A DNA stretch of 64,000 nucleotides from Psychrilyobacter piezotolerans (GTDB lineage: Bacteria > Fusobacteriota > Fusobacteriia > Fusobacteriales > Fusobacteriaceae): the NCBI RefSeq assembly GCF_003391055.1, contig NZ_QUAJ01000004.1:100435-164434 (forward strand), written 5' to 3'. The position numbers and the translations under genes are program-made. Below are positions 8,219-17,457 of the stretch, in pieces (positions within the stretch are counted from its first letter, which is position 1; each line of letters starts with the position of its first letter). The notes under the pieces were generated by a model, which was given only the letters and a program-made list of their open reading frames with translations, was not told the DNA's origin and made no database searches.

Positions 8219-9085
8219 TTAAATAAAGAAAAGCGACGCTCCTCCTACAGATATAACAGCCCCTAAAATTTCTATAGGTCTCACTCTTTCCTTGAATATC
8301 AGGATACAAAAGGGTATCACCAGGATGGGACTTGTGGATGAAAGGGTGGATACTATCCCTGCACTTGCATTTTTTAAAGCTATGAGCATTGCTGTGACTC
8401 CTACAAAGGGACCAAAAAACGATCCTACCACCAACCACCTAAAAGCTTTTTTATTTTTTATCCCGTTTTTTATTTCTCCCCATTTTCCCCTGACGGATAT
8501 GAGGATTATAAAGGCTATTGTTGCTACAATTATTCTAATCTGGGTAGCAGCAATGGGATCATAGGATTCCAGTCCTATTTTACTGAAAACCATCCCTAAA
8601 GACTGTCCCAAAACTCCACCTATGGCACAGAACATACCTTTTATTGGGAATTTTTCTTTTTTCTCTCCCTTTCCGTTACCATTAAACATCACCAGGAATA
8701 TCCCGCCTATAGTAAGGAAAACAGCTGTCCCCTCTTGAAAACTCAGGGTTTCCCCCAGCAGAATCCATGCTGAAAGAGCAGTCACCACAGGTACTGTGGT
8801 CATTATTAGGGTAGTTATACGAGCTCCTAACAGAACGAAGGATTCAAACATGAACAGATCACCTAAGAACATCCCTATGAAGCCAGATATTCCTAAAAAC
8901 GTATATTCTTTTAAACTGGCGTCTGTCGGAAGAGGCAGCCCCCTAACATAAAAAGAGGTAATACTCAAAAAAATCATTCCCTGTACGAGCCTCACGATAT
9001 TCACCGTAAGGGAACCTACTTTTTTACCGGCAATCTCAAAGGAGATCGATGCTCCTGCCATGCCCAATGCTGCTACTAATGCCAT
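8219..9085 (-). CDS. EamA/DMT-family membrane transporter
   Basis: A 288-aa integral membrane protein with about ten hydrophobic segments arranged as two EamA repeats, the drug/metabolite transporter fold. The first repeat starts MALVAALGMAGASISFEIAGKK, and the second starts around residue 148 (KGMFCAIGGVLGQSLGMVFSK). A short polar linker, NGNGKGEKKEKF, separates the halves. The start ATG follows AGGGG. Substrates in this superfamily range from amino acids to nucleotide sugars and cannot be told from sequence. It reads toward the bio operon but is separated from it by a terminator, so no functional link is implied. Confidence 0.8.
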   Translation of the reverse strand: MALVAALGMAGASISFEIAGKKVGSLTVNIVRLVQGMIFLSITSFYVRGLPLPTDASLKEYTFLGISGFIGMFLGDLFMFESFVLLGARITTLIMTTVPVVTALSAWILLGETLSFQEGTAVFLTIGGIFLVMFNGNGKGEKKEKFPIKGMFCAIGGVLGQSLGMVFSKIGLESYDPIAATQIRIIVATIAFIILISVRGKWGEIKNGIKNKKAFRWLVVGSFFGPFVGVTAMLIALKNASAGIVSTLSSTSPILVIPFCILIFKERVRPIEILGAVISVGGASLFFI

Positions 9086-9188
9086 TATTTCCCCTAAATA
9101 TTTAATTCTAATCCCCCCTATAACATATTATCCATCAAATTATATTCTTTGTATGAGTTTAAAGTCAATTTAAAAATATAAAACTTAA

Positions 9189-9218
9189 TTGACTTTTAAT
9201 TAGTTTTTAGTGTAAAAT
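9189..9218 (+). promoter_or_regulatory. Sigma-70-type promoter of the omptin gene
   Basis: TTGACT (9189-9194), an 18-base spacer and TAAAAT (9213-9218) lie about 70 bases upstream of the omptin start codon. Confidence 0.55.
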
Positions 9219-9286
9219 TAGTAAATGTCGTTATTCCTCGATTGAAGTTTTTATGATATTAATAAAATAAAAAGGAGCATTATTTT

Positions 9287-10327
9287 ATGAAATTTATTTC
9301 AAAAACACATTTTAATTCTTATGAGCAAATTTTTTCGAAAAAATTTGTTTCAAAACTAAGCTTTCTCTTAGCTACTTCAGCATTTTTTTTAAGTTATAGT
9401 TGTTTTAGTTATTCCATGAGTGCTTTGGATATGTCTAGTACTTTAGTGTCCGTTGAAACAGAAAAAACAAAAGTACCTATTTCTTTTACCTTAAGTACAG
9501 GTGTTTTAAACGGAGAGTCCCACGAATATGCATATTATCAAACTGGTGAAAAACTGAGTGAACTCACTTGGAATTTAGATAATGTTATTATGGTAGGAGG
9601 TCAGATATCAGCAGATATCACAAAACGTATAAATTTAAATGCTGGAACATGGGTTAAAGCCACTGCTCCTTCAACAACCATGAGTGATTATGACTGGACG
9701 GACATTAACGATCTCGATCAACGAACTCATTGGTCAGAAACTGAAACAGAGCTAGAAAAAGGCATTATGGCAGATATTAATATCAACGGAGTAGTCCTCA
9801 CTTCAGATATGTGTTCAGTTTCTGCAATAGCTGGTTTTCACTATGATAACTGGAAATGGAACTCTATGGATGGAGTCTTTAGCTATCCTAATGGTAGTGG
9901 TAGGTTATCAGATGTCATTCCTGGTATGGGTTCCAACGATAGTTCTAGTATCTACGAACAAAAGTTTTACGCTCCCTATTTAGGATTTGGATTTAATTCA
10001 AATTCATCTAAATGGTTATTTAACTCTAGGATTATAGCTACACCATTTGCAAGAGCTGAAAGTATAGATAAACATGTTTTGAGAAATTATATGTACGAAG
10101 ATACTTTTAAAGACGTTTTGTATATTTCAGCAGGAGCTTCTTATGCATACCTCTTTACAGATTCTTTTTCTGTAAGCGTTTCTATTGATTATCAGACGTA
10201 TGATTCTACAAAAGGTGATGAAAAAATAACCAACTTATCCACAGGAGAGACTTTTGAATTTTCTGATATCGCAGGAATATCCCATGAATCTTATATGGTT
10301 TCCTTGGGCACAAAGTATAGATTTTAA
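9287..10327 (+). CDS. Omptin-family outer-membrane aspartyl protease
   Basis: A 346-aa precursor with a long basic N-terminus and hydrophobic signal core (residues ~22-45), then a beta-barrel that resembles OmpT/Pla/PgtE throughout. Recognisable omptin segments are GESHEYAYYQTGEKLSELTW near the mature N-terminus, MSDYDWTDIND (matching OmpT's D-x-D catalytic pair D83/D85), and KFYAPYLGFGF. RAESIDKHVLR contains the D-x-H pair equivalent to D210/H212, and the terminal strand is VSLGTKYRF. All four catalytic residues are thus present. Known omptins cleave proteins and host peptides at basic residues on the cell surface and need rough LPS. Omptins are best known from gammaproteobacteria, so a copy here suggests transfer; an IS3 remnant follows it. 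The ribosome-binding site is AAGGAG, 9 bases before the ATG. Protease activity is inferred. Confidence 0.85.
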   Translation: MKFISKTHFNSYEQIFSKKFVSKLSFLLATSAFFLSYSCFSYSMSALDMSSTLVSVETEKTKVPISFTLSTGVLNGESHEYAYYQTGEKLSELTWNLDNVIMVGGQISADITKRINLNAGTWVKATAPSTTMSDYDWTDINDLDQRTHWSETETELEKGIMADININGVVLTSDMCSVSAIAGFHYDNWKWNSMDGVFSYPNGSGRLSDVIPGMGSNDSSSIYEQKFYAPYLGFGFNSNSSKWLFNSRIIATPFARAESIDKHVLRNYMYEDTFKDVLYISAGASYAYLFTDSFSVSVSIDYQTYDSTKGDEKITNLSTGETFEFSDIAGISHESYMVSLGTKYRF

Positions 10328-10368
10328 TTATCTTTTATTGAAAAAGACCAACTATAAAATAAACTGTA

Positions 10369-10417
10369 ACCATGAAACTGGACACTTGAAAAAGAGTCTT
10401 AGTTTCATGGTTTTTTT
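10369..10417 (+). terminator. Hairpin/terminator after the omptin gene
   Basis: A 10-bp perfect stem CCATGAAACT/AGTTTCATGG encloses a 21-base loop and is followed by T7. It acts plausibly as the omptin terminator. The loop phrase ggacacttgaaaaagag is typical of the terminal region of IS3-type elements, so it may belong to the IS remnant that follows. Confidence 0.65.
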
Positions 10418-10456
10418 GATACAATTTTTTAATAAGAGTTTAAAGGGGTGGATTAA

Positions 10457-10690
10457 ATGTCTAAAAAAAGATTTTCAGATATAGAAGTGACTAAATTATC
10501 TAAAAATAAAAATATTTCTAAAGTTTCAAATAAAGCTATTACATATACTTTTGAATTTAAAAAGTAATTTATTGATGAGTGCAGAATAGGAAAGCTTTTA
10601 AAGATAATGGTGAACTGGGTTTAATTGATTCTAGAAAAACATCTTCTGGAGGATCTATGAAAAGAGAGTTAACAGTTATATTTTATGAAA
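10457..10690 (+). pseudogene. IS3-family transposase OrfA remnant
   Basis: A small frame opens at ATG 10457 after GGGGTG and reads MSKKRFSDIEVTKLSKNKN, then ITYTFEFKK and a stop at 10565-10567. Beyond the stop the same frame continues FIDECRIGK. A +/- shift then gives KAFKDNGELGLIDSRKTSSG and MKRELT. These are the start, middle and GLxDxRKxxSG-xxRELT signature of IS3-group OrfA proteins. The gene is therefore disrupted by a stop and at least one frameshift, and no OrfB follows. The remaining bases to 10820 show nothing else I can name. Confidence 0.7.
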
Positions 10691-10820
10691 AATTGCCACG
10701 GGACTTGTTTAATACAAACACAAAAGTTTATTCCTTCAGGATGTGTGATTAAGCATAAAGGAAAATTAATTTTTAAGTGTATATAAAATTAGTTAAAAGT
10801 AAATAGCGGGGTGAGAGCTT

Positions 10821-11741
10821 ATGGAAAATACTTTAAATGAAAAAATAAAAATTGGAATTTCTGCCTGTATGTACGGAGCGAAAGTCCGGTATAATTCAAA
10901 AGGATTTAATATTTTAGGTTATCTAAAAAGAGAAAAGAATGATTTTCTTTGGACACCAATTTGTCCGGAAGTTATGTCAGGTTTAAGTGTTCCTAGATCT
11001 ACTATTAGATTAATAGGAGGAAATGGATTTGATTTTTGGGAGGGTGGGGCACAGGTTAAAAATAGATTGGGAAAAAATGTCAGCGGCATGTTAAAAGCAG
11101 GAACTTTATCATGCTTTGAAACACTAAAAAGAGTAGATGTTGATGCATACATATTTATGGAAGGAAGTCCTACTTGTGGTATTTATCGAACTACTTTAAA
11201 AAATGAAAGATTCGGAAAACCGCCTGGTATTTTAGGAGCTTTACTTCTAAAGGAACAAATGTTTTTAATTCCGGCTTTAGATTTACAAAGTCCTTTAAAA
11301 TGGTGGGATTGGAAGAGAAGACTGGTAGCTTTCACTTGGTTTAAAAAAAAAGATCTCAATACCCTTTGTGAATTTTTTGAATGTTGGGATATTCTAAAAA
11401 TCCTCTGCCAAGAAATTGATGAAGAAAGTGCTGAAAATGTAAATAATAGCCTTAAAAATTTCTCTAATAAAACCGATCCAAAAAAGTTTAAAGAGATTCA
11501 AATAGAGATTTTAAATATTTTAAGAAAACCTTCAGATCCTAAAAAAATTAAAAAATGGTTATGGAAAAATTATAATCACCTAAAAAAAGTGCATGGTATA
11601 GAAGTAAGTCGAATACGCCACCCCGAATATTTAAGGGGAGTAACCCATGTAGCTGAGGAAATACTCCGAGTAGAATTAGAAGCAAGAAAAATAAAAAAGT
11701 GTTTTAGAAGTTCTCCTATTGATTATGCACCTGGAAGATAA
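10821..11741 (+). CDS. DUF523/TudS-like protein with C-terminal extension (copy 1)
   Basis: A 306-aa protein. Residues ~8-165 are a DUF523 domain, the family of the [4Fe-4S]-dependent thiouracil desulfidase TudS. The three cluster-binding cysteines are present: ISACMYGAKVRY, PICPEVMSGL and MEGSPTCGIYR. The remaining ~140 residues, including KPSDPKKIKKWLWKNYNHLKK, are not the DUF1722 domain that often follows DUF523, and I do not recognise them. A close paralogue of exactly the same length lies at 16379-17299. Known TudS enzymes remove sulfur from thiouracil or thio-UMP; the substrate here is unknown. The start ATG follows GGGGTGAGAG. The gene ends at a strong bidirectional terminator. Confidence 0.8.
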   Translation: MENTLNEKIKIGISACMYGAKVRYNSKGFNILGYLKREKNDFLWTPICPEVMSGLSVPRSTIRLIGGNGFDFWEGGAQVKNRLGKNVSGMLKAGTLSCFETLKRVDVDAYIFMEGSPTCGIYRTTLKNERFGKPPGILGALLLKEQMFLIPALDLQSPLKWWDWKRRLVAFTWFKKKDLNTLCEFFECWDILKILCQEIDEESAENVNNSLKNFSNKTDPKKFKEIQIEILNILRKPSDPKKIKKWLWKNYNHLKKVHGIEVSRIRHPEYLRGVTHVAEEILRVELEARKIKKCFRSSPIDYAPGR

Positions 11742-11762
11742 GTTATTTATAAATCTACATTC

Positions 11763-11803
11763 AAAAACAGCAAGTCGGGTTAATCCACCGACTTGCTGTT
11801 TTC
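11763..11803. terminator. Bidirectional intrinsic terminator
   Basis: A ~13-bp stem AAAACAGCAAGTCGG / CCGACTTGCTGTTTT with T runs on both strands lies between convergent genes (TudS-like on plus, ABC1 kinase on minus). Confidence 0.9.
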
Positions 11804-11900
11804 TTAATATATTCCAGATATAATACGCTTGGCAGAATTGAAGTTTTAAATCCTGAGGTGGATTTCACTTATTTCTCTGCATTTTTTAACCCTTCATATT

Positions 11901-13106
11901 TTAATGAAACTGCTCCAGAAGTATATCGGTAAATCCCCTCACATCTTCCATTAAAACAGCCTGAGGGTTGCACCTCATGACCATTCCATCCAAATACATG
12001 AGGCTTTTTATTACAGGGAACATCCCGCTTCCGAAATCCATCCCAGAGTTTATTCCAAGCTTTATAGTTTCCATCATCCTCCTGGTAAGACTAACCTGAG
12101 AAACCGTGGCATGGGTAAAATCACTGTAAAGATCCATAAACTTCTCCAAGAAAATTCTATAACTGCTGGAATCAAGGGGTTTTTCAGACATCTTATTTAA
12201 ATTTTCAGCTGCCTTTGGATAATCATAACGGCTAAGGTAGTAAAAGAACCAAAAGAGCCCCTTTCTGAGCCTTGGGGAGATAGTGGATAACCCTGCACAG
12301 TCTAGAAAATATAGTTTTCCATCATTGCCTAAAATAATATTTCCAGGATGAATGTCCCCGTGAAAGATTCCCACATTAAATATATAGAAACTGTGAACTC
12401 TGAAAAGCTCCAAGAGATTTTCATAGGTAAGACGTCCTTCTGCTAAAAGATGATCGAAGGTATCCCCCTCAATATAGTCTGATACAAGGATTCTTTCAGA
12501 GGATAACTCCTTGTATACCCGGGGAAAATCCAGGGATTTCAGATCGAAATATTTCAGATTACCATCTCTTATACTCCTCAATTTTTCCATATCCATATAT
12601 TCATTGACGAGGTCTAGTTCCCTGCTGGTATAACCTTTTATATTTTCAAGAATCCCACCTGGATCAAAGATCTTATTAAATTTTGGCCATATCCTGCCTA
12701 TCATGGAAACTGATCTTTCTATCCTTGAAATATCCCTGAAGAAGGACTCTTTAAAATTACTTCTTATAACTTTTATGGCCACTTTTTCTCCACTTTTTAA
12801 AGTCCCCCTGTGAACCTGTCCAACAGAAGCCGAGGAAAAAGGTTTTTCATCCCAAGAAGCTAAATTTTCCAGCACGGCAGTGTTTCCTTCCAAGAGTTCT
12901 GATAAAGTCCTCTCCTCAGCAGAAAAACTGTGGGCGTAGAGCTGTGAGAGGTGGGAACACATTTCTTCTTCTAAAAAATCAATTCTGAGAGCATAGTGTT
13001 GGGCTACTTTTACAGCCAGAAGACCCTTTTTTTGAATTTTATAAAGGCTGGGCAGTTTTTTTCCGTAAAAGGAAAAAATAAGTTTTCCAAATCCAAGACT
13101 ATTCAT
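11901..13106 (-). CDS. ABC1/UbiB-family atypical kinase
   Basis: A 401-aa member of the ABC1/ADCK/UbiB family. It carries the N-terminal KxGQ-like element (KVAQ, with Ala for Gly), the Ala-rich-loop equivalent FSSASVGQVHRG, VAIKVIRSN (Lys for ATP), the catalytic FHGDIHPGNIIL, and FLDCAG in place of DFG. There is no membrane segment at the C-terminus. UbiB-type proteins support isoprenoid quinone synthesis and lipid homeostasis, apparently by ATP hydrolysis on prenyl-lipid intermediates. Here the gene overlaps a CrtI-like desaturase by 4 bases (ATGA), which suggests a role with a polyprenyl or carotenoid-type lipid rather than ubiquinone. The family is certain; the function is inferred. Confidence 0.85.
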   Translation of the reverse strand: MNSLGFGKLIFSFYGKKLPSLYKIQKKGLLAVKVAQHYALRIDFLEEEMCSHLSQLYAHSFSAEERTLSELLEGNTAVLENLASWDEKPFSSASVGQVHRGTLKSGEKVAIKVIRSNFKESFFRDISRIERSVSMIGRIWPKFNKIFDPGGILENIKGYTSRELDLVNEYMDMEKLRSIRDGNLKYFDLKSLDFPRVYKELSSERILVSDYIEGDTFDHLLAEGRLTYENLLELFRVHSFYIFNVGIFHGDIHPGNIILGNDGKLYFLDCAGLSTISPRLRKGLFWFFYYLSRYDYPKAAENLNKMSEKPLDSSSYRIFLEKFMDLYSDFTHATVSQVSLTRRMMETIKLGINSGMDFGSGMFPVIKSLMYLDGMVMRCNPQAVLMEDVRGFTDILLEQFH

Positions 13107-14593
13107 AGTCGTTCCTCCTGATTTATTAAATCAGCAGTTATCCTACCAGATTCGTAAATAGTAGGAAGGCCGCTTCCAGGATGGGTTCCTCCTCCTACTA
13201 AATAAAGATTTTTATAACCTTCAAGTTTATTGTGAGGCCTAAATATGAGCATCTGTGATACCTGGTGTCCCAGGTTGAAGGTAGCTCCTAGAAACACATC
13301 TTTTTCCTTCTCCCATTCTTTTGGAGTTATTATTTTTTCTACTTCTATATGACGTGAGACTTCTTTAAATTCTCCCTTTGTTTCCAAGGCTTGAATGATC
13401 TTGTCTCTGAATTTCATCTTTTCTTCTTCCCAGTCTATCCCAGATTTATTATTGGGCACAGGAACGAGAACATAGAGAGTTGATTTTTCTTTTGGAGCCA
13501 AGGTGGAATCTGATACAGAGGCATTTTGAACATAGAATGAAAAATCTTCAGACAGAATCTTCCTTTTGGTTATATCATCTATATTTGACCTATAATCTTC
13601 GGCAAAGATAATATTGTGGTGAGGGATATCGCTGTATATCTTGTCTATTCCCAGATAGAGCATAAAGGTAGAACATGAATATTTTTTTTTATACAGATTG
13701 GAATCGGAATACTTCTTCCTTAGGTTCTCAGGAACGAGTTTAGACATCCCATTGGCAAAATCGGTATTCATTATTATATGCTCTCCTTCCACAATGCGGC
13801 CATCGGACAACTTTATTCCTACAGCTTTTTTTCCCTCAAAAATTATCTCCTCTACAGGAGAAGAAAGTTCTATCCTCCCTCCTTCTTCTTTAATAACCTC
13901 TGCCATTACTTGGGAAAGCCTATTGAGCCCTCCCTCTACATGGTATATCCCGTCGCTGTGTTCTAGATATGGAATTATACTGAATGTTCCTGGAGCCTCC
14001 CAGGGGGACATACCTATATATTTAGCTTGAAAAGTAAAAGCAAGCTTCAGCAGGTCATGCTTAAAGTACTTTTCCAGGGTAGTGTAGAGGGACATATGGG
14101 CATCTAAATATGGAAGAGCCTTTAAAAATCTGAGTTTTAGAAAATCCTTCCAGGAACTATAGGGAACCTGTAGGCAGGGAATGAGCCTCTTACACTTAAT
14201 TTCCTCCCTTTTAAGGTAGGAGAGGTAGCCTGAAGATTCTCCCGGAAAGTTTTTTTCAATCTCTGTTATCATCTTTTCTCTGTGCCTGGAAGACCAGGGA
14301 TAGAAGGATTTTCCATTGCCAAATTTGAGGCGATACATAGGATTTACTTCTATGAGTTTTACATAGTCTTCCAGCTTTCGACCCGTCTTCTCAAATATCT
14401 CTTCCAGTACACTTTTCATAATAAAAAAGGTAGGGCCCAGATCGAAGGAATAGTCTTCCAGATTTATTGGTGAGTTTCTTCCACCAAGGTAAGGTTGTTT
14501 TTCAAATATATTTACTTTATATCCCATGGATGCCAGTAACATACCTGCAGAAAGGCCACCGGGGCCAGCACCAATTATCAACACATCTTTCAT
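13103..14593 (-). CDS. CrtI-like phytoene desaturase / FAD-dependent amine-oxidase-fold protein
   Basis: A 496-aa flavoprotein. The N-terminus VLIIGAGPGGLSAGMLLASM is the FAD-binding GxGxxG, followed by NIFEKQPYLGGRN (the acid that binds ribose and the GGR of the family). FDLGPTFFIM and the C-terminal YLVGGGTHPGSGLPTIYESG are diagnostic for CrtI-type carotenoid desaturases and isomerases. Such enzymes introduce double bases into C40, C30 or other polyisoprenoids; related members include carotene oxygenases and retinol saturases. No phytoene or dehydrosqualene synthase is adjacent, so the substrate is open. It is the promoter-proximal gene of a two-gene operon with the ABC1 kinase. A DUF2141 gene, a family often linked to carotenoid clusters, is divergently transcribed next door. 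Confidence 0.85.
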   Translation of the reverse strand: MKDVLIIGAGPGGLSAGMLLASMGYKVNIFEKQPYLGGRNSPINLEDYSFDLGPTFFIMKSVLEEIFEKTGRKLEDYVKLIEVNPMYRLKFGNGKSFYPWSSRHREKMITEIEKNFPGESSGYLSYLKREEIKCKRLIPCLQVPYSSWKDFLKLRFLKALPYLDAHMSLYTTLEKYFKHDLLKLAFTFQAKYIGMSPWEAPGTFSIIPYLEHSDGIYHVEGGLNRLSQVMAEVIKEEGGRIELSSPVEEIIFEGKKAVGIKLSDGRIVEGEHIIMNTDFANGMSKLVPENLRKKYSDSNLYKKKYSCSTFMLYLGIDKIYSDIPHHNIIFAEDYRSNIDDITKRKILSEDFSFYVQNASVSDSTLAPKEKSTLYVLVPVPNNKSGIDWEEEKMKFRDKIIQALETKGEFKEVSRHIEVEKIITPKEWEKEKDVFLGATFNLGHQVSQMLIFRPHNKLEGYKNLYLVGGGTHPGSGLPTIYESGRITADLINQEERL

Positions 14594-14756
14594 CTTTTAC
14601 CTCCCTATGAATATTTCAGTAATATTTTATTAGATAAAAAGCTGAAAATTCCTTTCGAAACTTCCTGGAATAAAAAGATTTATACGATTATATACGTTTA
14701 TATTAAAACAATGGAATAGAGGTAAGTGATATTCATAAATTTTTTAGAGGAAAATC

Positions 14757-14796
<40 letters not shown>

Positions 14797-14933
14797 CAAT
14801 ATAGATTGGTTTTATGGAAAGGTCTTATGAGAAAGGATAAGAGATAAAAACCACAAAGACATATATCTCTTTGCAGGTAAACCTTTCTGTTATAGTACCT
14901 GTATAGCTCTATTTCATTATACAAGGGGGAATC

Positions 14934-15341
14934 ATGAAATACTTTTTATTTTTTTTATTCTTCATTAATATAAAAAGCTATCCTTTTCAGATAGAGGTAG
15001 TAAATATTACAGATAAAAAGGCTAGTGTCTACATAGTTGTATTTGATCATAAGGACGGTTTTCCATTTAAAGGTGAGAAAGGAATCTTTAAATGGAAGGG
15101 TACTCCTGCAGAAGCTGAAAAAGGAGTTTCTACAGGTTTACCTGACGGGAATTATGCCGTGGCTGTCTTTCAGGATACAGACGGAAATGGCGAGTTAACT
15201 AAATGGTTTTTTGGAAAACCGAGAGAACCTTATGGACTTTTAGGTGCAGTTGAAAAACCAAAAAAGAAGCCTGATTTTTCAGAAAATTCTAAAAAAATAT
15301 CACGGGATTCAGTTTTGCAGATAAGATTGTGGGAACCATAA
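14934..15341 (+). CDS. DUF2141 secreted protein
   Basis: A 135-aa exported protein: MKYFLFFLFFINIKS is a signal peptide, followed by a small beta-rich domain. The family signature is AVAVFQDTDGNGELTKWFFG and the following KPREPYGLLG. DUF2141 genes often sit near carotenoid or polyisoprenoid genes in proteobacteria, which fits the divergent CrtI-like neighbour; no biochemical function is known to me. The start ATG follows AAGGGGGA. The gene is monocistronic. Confidence 0.75.
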   Translation: MKYFLFFLFFINIKSYPFQIEVVNITDKKASVYIVVFDHKDGFPFKGEKGIFKWKGTPAEAEKGVSTGLPDGNYAVAVFQDTDGNGELTKWFFGKPREPYGLLGAVEKPKKKPDFSENSKKISRDSVLQIRLWEP

Positions 15342-15433
15342 ACTTTATAGAATATTGCAGTATTAATAATTATGTAATATTTCGAAAATAACAGAAGAGG
15401 TATCTAAAGGTTATTGACTACTCTAAAATTTAT

Positions 15434-16189
15434 TTAAATTAGTCCAAACTTTTTGCATGCCTTATAAATTCCGTCATTGGATGCTGTATCGGTTATATAG
15501 TCTGCGATTTTCTTTAATTCTACTTTTGCATTACCCATGGCCACTCCAAGGCCTGCATACTTTGTCATCTCCAAATCATTTAATCCGTCACCGAAAGATA
15601 TTATTTTTTCCCTTTCTACTCCTATCCTTTTGGCTATCTCTTCTATTCCTACGGCCTTTGATCGGCCAATTTTTAAGAGATCAAACATACCATTTCCCCA
15701 TGGTATCAATTGATAATTTTTTTCTAAAGGCTTAAAGTGTCTCCCGCCGTCTGTAGCAAAAAGAATTATATTTTCTACTTCCCCTTCTAGGTCTTTGAGA
15801 AGCTTTATGCTGTCCAGCATATGGTGAGCCTGTTCTTCTCTCATTTTTTCTATGTCAGATAGATAAAGTCCCTCTCCATTGGAAAATCCATAGCAATATT
15901 CTTTATTTTCACAGATTTTTCTTATTTCCTCTAGTACATTTTCAGGATAGGTATACCTATAGATTATTTCCTCTTTGTACTTCACATAGTGACCGTTACA
16001 TGCTACATAATTTTCTATCCCTATCGTATTTAATATCTCTCCTATATTTTCCCTTTCTCTCCCTGTGGCAATGAGACATTCGATGCCATTTTCTTTCATT
16101 TTTTTTATTGCTATAAGAGTGGTTTCTGGTATCTCATTTCCCTTAACTGCCAGAGTTCCATCTATGTCAAATACTGCCAGTTTATACAT
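15434..16189 (-). CDS. HAD-superfamily Cof-type phosphatase
   Basis: A 251-aa HAD hydrolase of the Cof/IIB subfamily. Motif I is VFDIDGTLAVKG (nucleophile and acid Asp), motif II is LIATGRERENI, and motif IV is ISFGDGLNDLEM followed by GLGVAMGNA. Between the motifs lies the C2 cap domain. Cof-type enzymes dephosphorylate sugar phosphates, pyridoxal phosphate or nucleotides; the substrate cannot be read from sequence. The ribosome-binding site AAAGGAGGA precedes the ATG. Monocistronic. Confidence 0.88.
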   Translation of the reverse strand: MYKLAVFDIDGTLAVKGNEIPETTLIAIKKMKENGIECLIATGRERENIGEILNTIGIENYVACNGHYVKYKEEIIYRYTYPENVLEEIRKICENKEYCYGFSNGEGLYLSDIEKMREEQAHHMLDSIKLLKDLEGEVENIILFATDGGRHFKPLEKNYQLIPWGNGMFDLLKIGRSKAVGIEEIAKRIGVEREKIISFGDGLNDLEMTKYAGLGVAMGNAKVELKKIADYITDTASNDGIYKACKKFGLI

Positions 16190-16378
16190 AAATATCCTCC
16201 TTTAATATTTTTATTATCCTTAATGATAGTTTGTTTTTCATTTGCTCCCCCTGTTAATCCTTAATATTAAATTTTACTATTTTTTTTGAAATAAAAAAAA
16301 TTTATTTGTCACAGGATCTTTCCTTCATTATAAGTATATTCTCAATTAGTTTAAATATTTTATATGGAGGTGATTTTA

Positions 16379-17299
16379 TTGACATATATCTTTGATGAAA
16401 AAATAAGAATTGGAATTTCAGCCTGTATGTATGGTGCAAAAGTCAGATATAATTCAAAGGGATATGAAATGATGGGATATCTTAAACGGGAAAAATCAAA
16501 TTATGTTTGGACTCCTGTCTGTCCTGAGGTCATGAGCGGCATGGGAGTCACAAGGCTTCCTATCAGGCTCACAGGGGGGAATGGTCATGACTTTTGGGAG
16601 GGAAAGGTTAAAGTCAAAAATAAAATAGGAAGAGATGTTTCATTAATGATGAAAAAAGGTGCCGAAGCTTGTTTTGAAACATTGGAAAGGGCCCGTGTAG
16701 ATGCCTATATTTTCATGGAGGGAAGCCCCAGCTGCGGGGTATACAGAACTACACTAAGAAATAAAAGACTGGGACATCCGCCGGGAGTCTTTGGGTCATT
16801 ATTATTAAAAAAAGGACTTTTTTTAATTCCGGCACAAGATCTTCAAAGTCCTGTTAAATGGTGGGATTGGAGAAGAAGACTGAGTGCCTTTGTCTGGCTA
16901 AAACATCGTCCAATGAGTAATTTAAATGAACTTTATGATACCTGGCACACCCTAAAATTTTTATCCCAGGAGATTGATGAAAAATTTGCAAGGGAATTGG
17001 GGAAAAAAATAGCTGATTTTAAAATAGAGCCACCTTTAAATGTTTTAGAGGATATAAGGTGGCAGATTTTAAATACCTTAAGAAAACCTTCCGATGTAAA
17101 AAAAGTTAAGCAGTGGCTGTGGAAAAATTATACCCATTTAAAAAAACACGAAGGAATTGAATTAGAATCAGTTTGTCCCCCTGAAATTTATAGAAATATG
17201 ACTAATATTGTAGATGAAATGATTACTGTTGAAAGAGAGGTTAAAAGTAAGGATATTTTATTTGGTACTTCTCCAATTATTTATTCTCCCAGGTATTAA
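16379..17299 (+). CDS. DUF523/TudS-like protein with C-terminal extension (copy 2)
   Basis: A close paralogue of the 10821-11741 product. Cluster cysteines are ISACMYGAKVRY, PVCPEVMSGM and MEGSPSCGVYR, and the C-terminal part KPSDVKKVKQWLWKNYTHLKK is shared as well. An ATG at 16364 sits inside ATGGAGGTGA, the ribosome-binding site, so the start is taken as TTG at 16379-16381. This gives 306 aa, exactly the length of copy 1, and an alignable N-terminus. It is a [4Fe-4S] protein by family (TudS thiouracil desulfidase); the substrate is unknown. The gene stands alone between a HAD phosphatase and an SPFH gene. Confidence 0.82.
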   Translation: MTYIFDEKIRIGISACMYGAKVRYNSKGYEMMGYLKREKSNYVWTPVCPEVMSGMGVTRLPIRLTGGNGHDFWEGKVKVKNKIGRDVSLMMKKGAEACFETLERARVDAYIFMEGSPSCGVYRTTLRNKRLGHPPGVFGSLLLKKGLFLIPAQDLQSPVKWWDWRRRLSAFVWLKHRPMSNLNELYDTWHTLKFLSQEIDEKFARELGKKIADFKIEPPLNVLEDIRWQILNTLRKPSDVKKVKQWLWKNYTHLKKHEGIELESVCPPEIYRNMTNIVDEMITVEREVKSKDILFGTSPIIYSPRY

Positions 17300-17431
17300 A
17301 AAAAAAATTTGACATCTATCCAACAGAAGCTTTTAGTAGTAGTGGGAGAAGAAATAAGACCTATTTTAAAATAATGGATTAATAAGGTTAATTAAATCTC
17401 TATTTAGAAAGCTAATAAAATCGACCTTATA

Positions 17432-17457
17432 AAAGCACTAAATTCAGTGCCTTTTTT
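17432..17457 (+). terminator. Intrinsic terminator of TudS-like copy 2
   Basis: A short stem AAAGCACT/AGTGCCTTT with a 6-base loop ends in T6, in the gap after the gene. Confidence 0.75.

Noticed and set aside
8208..8438. 76-aa minus-strand frame overlapping the EamA gene
   Set aside because: It overlaps a well-supported membrane protein in another frame and runs into the terminator hairpin.
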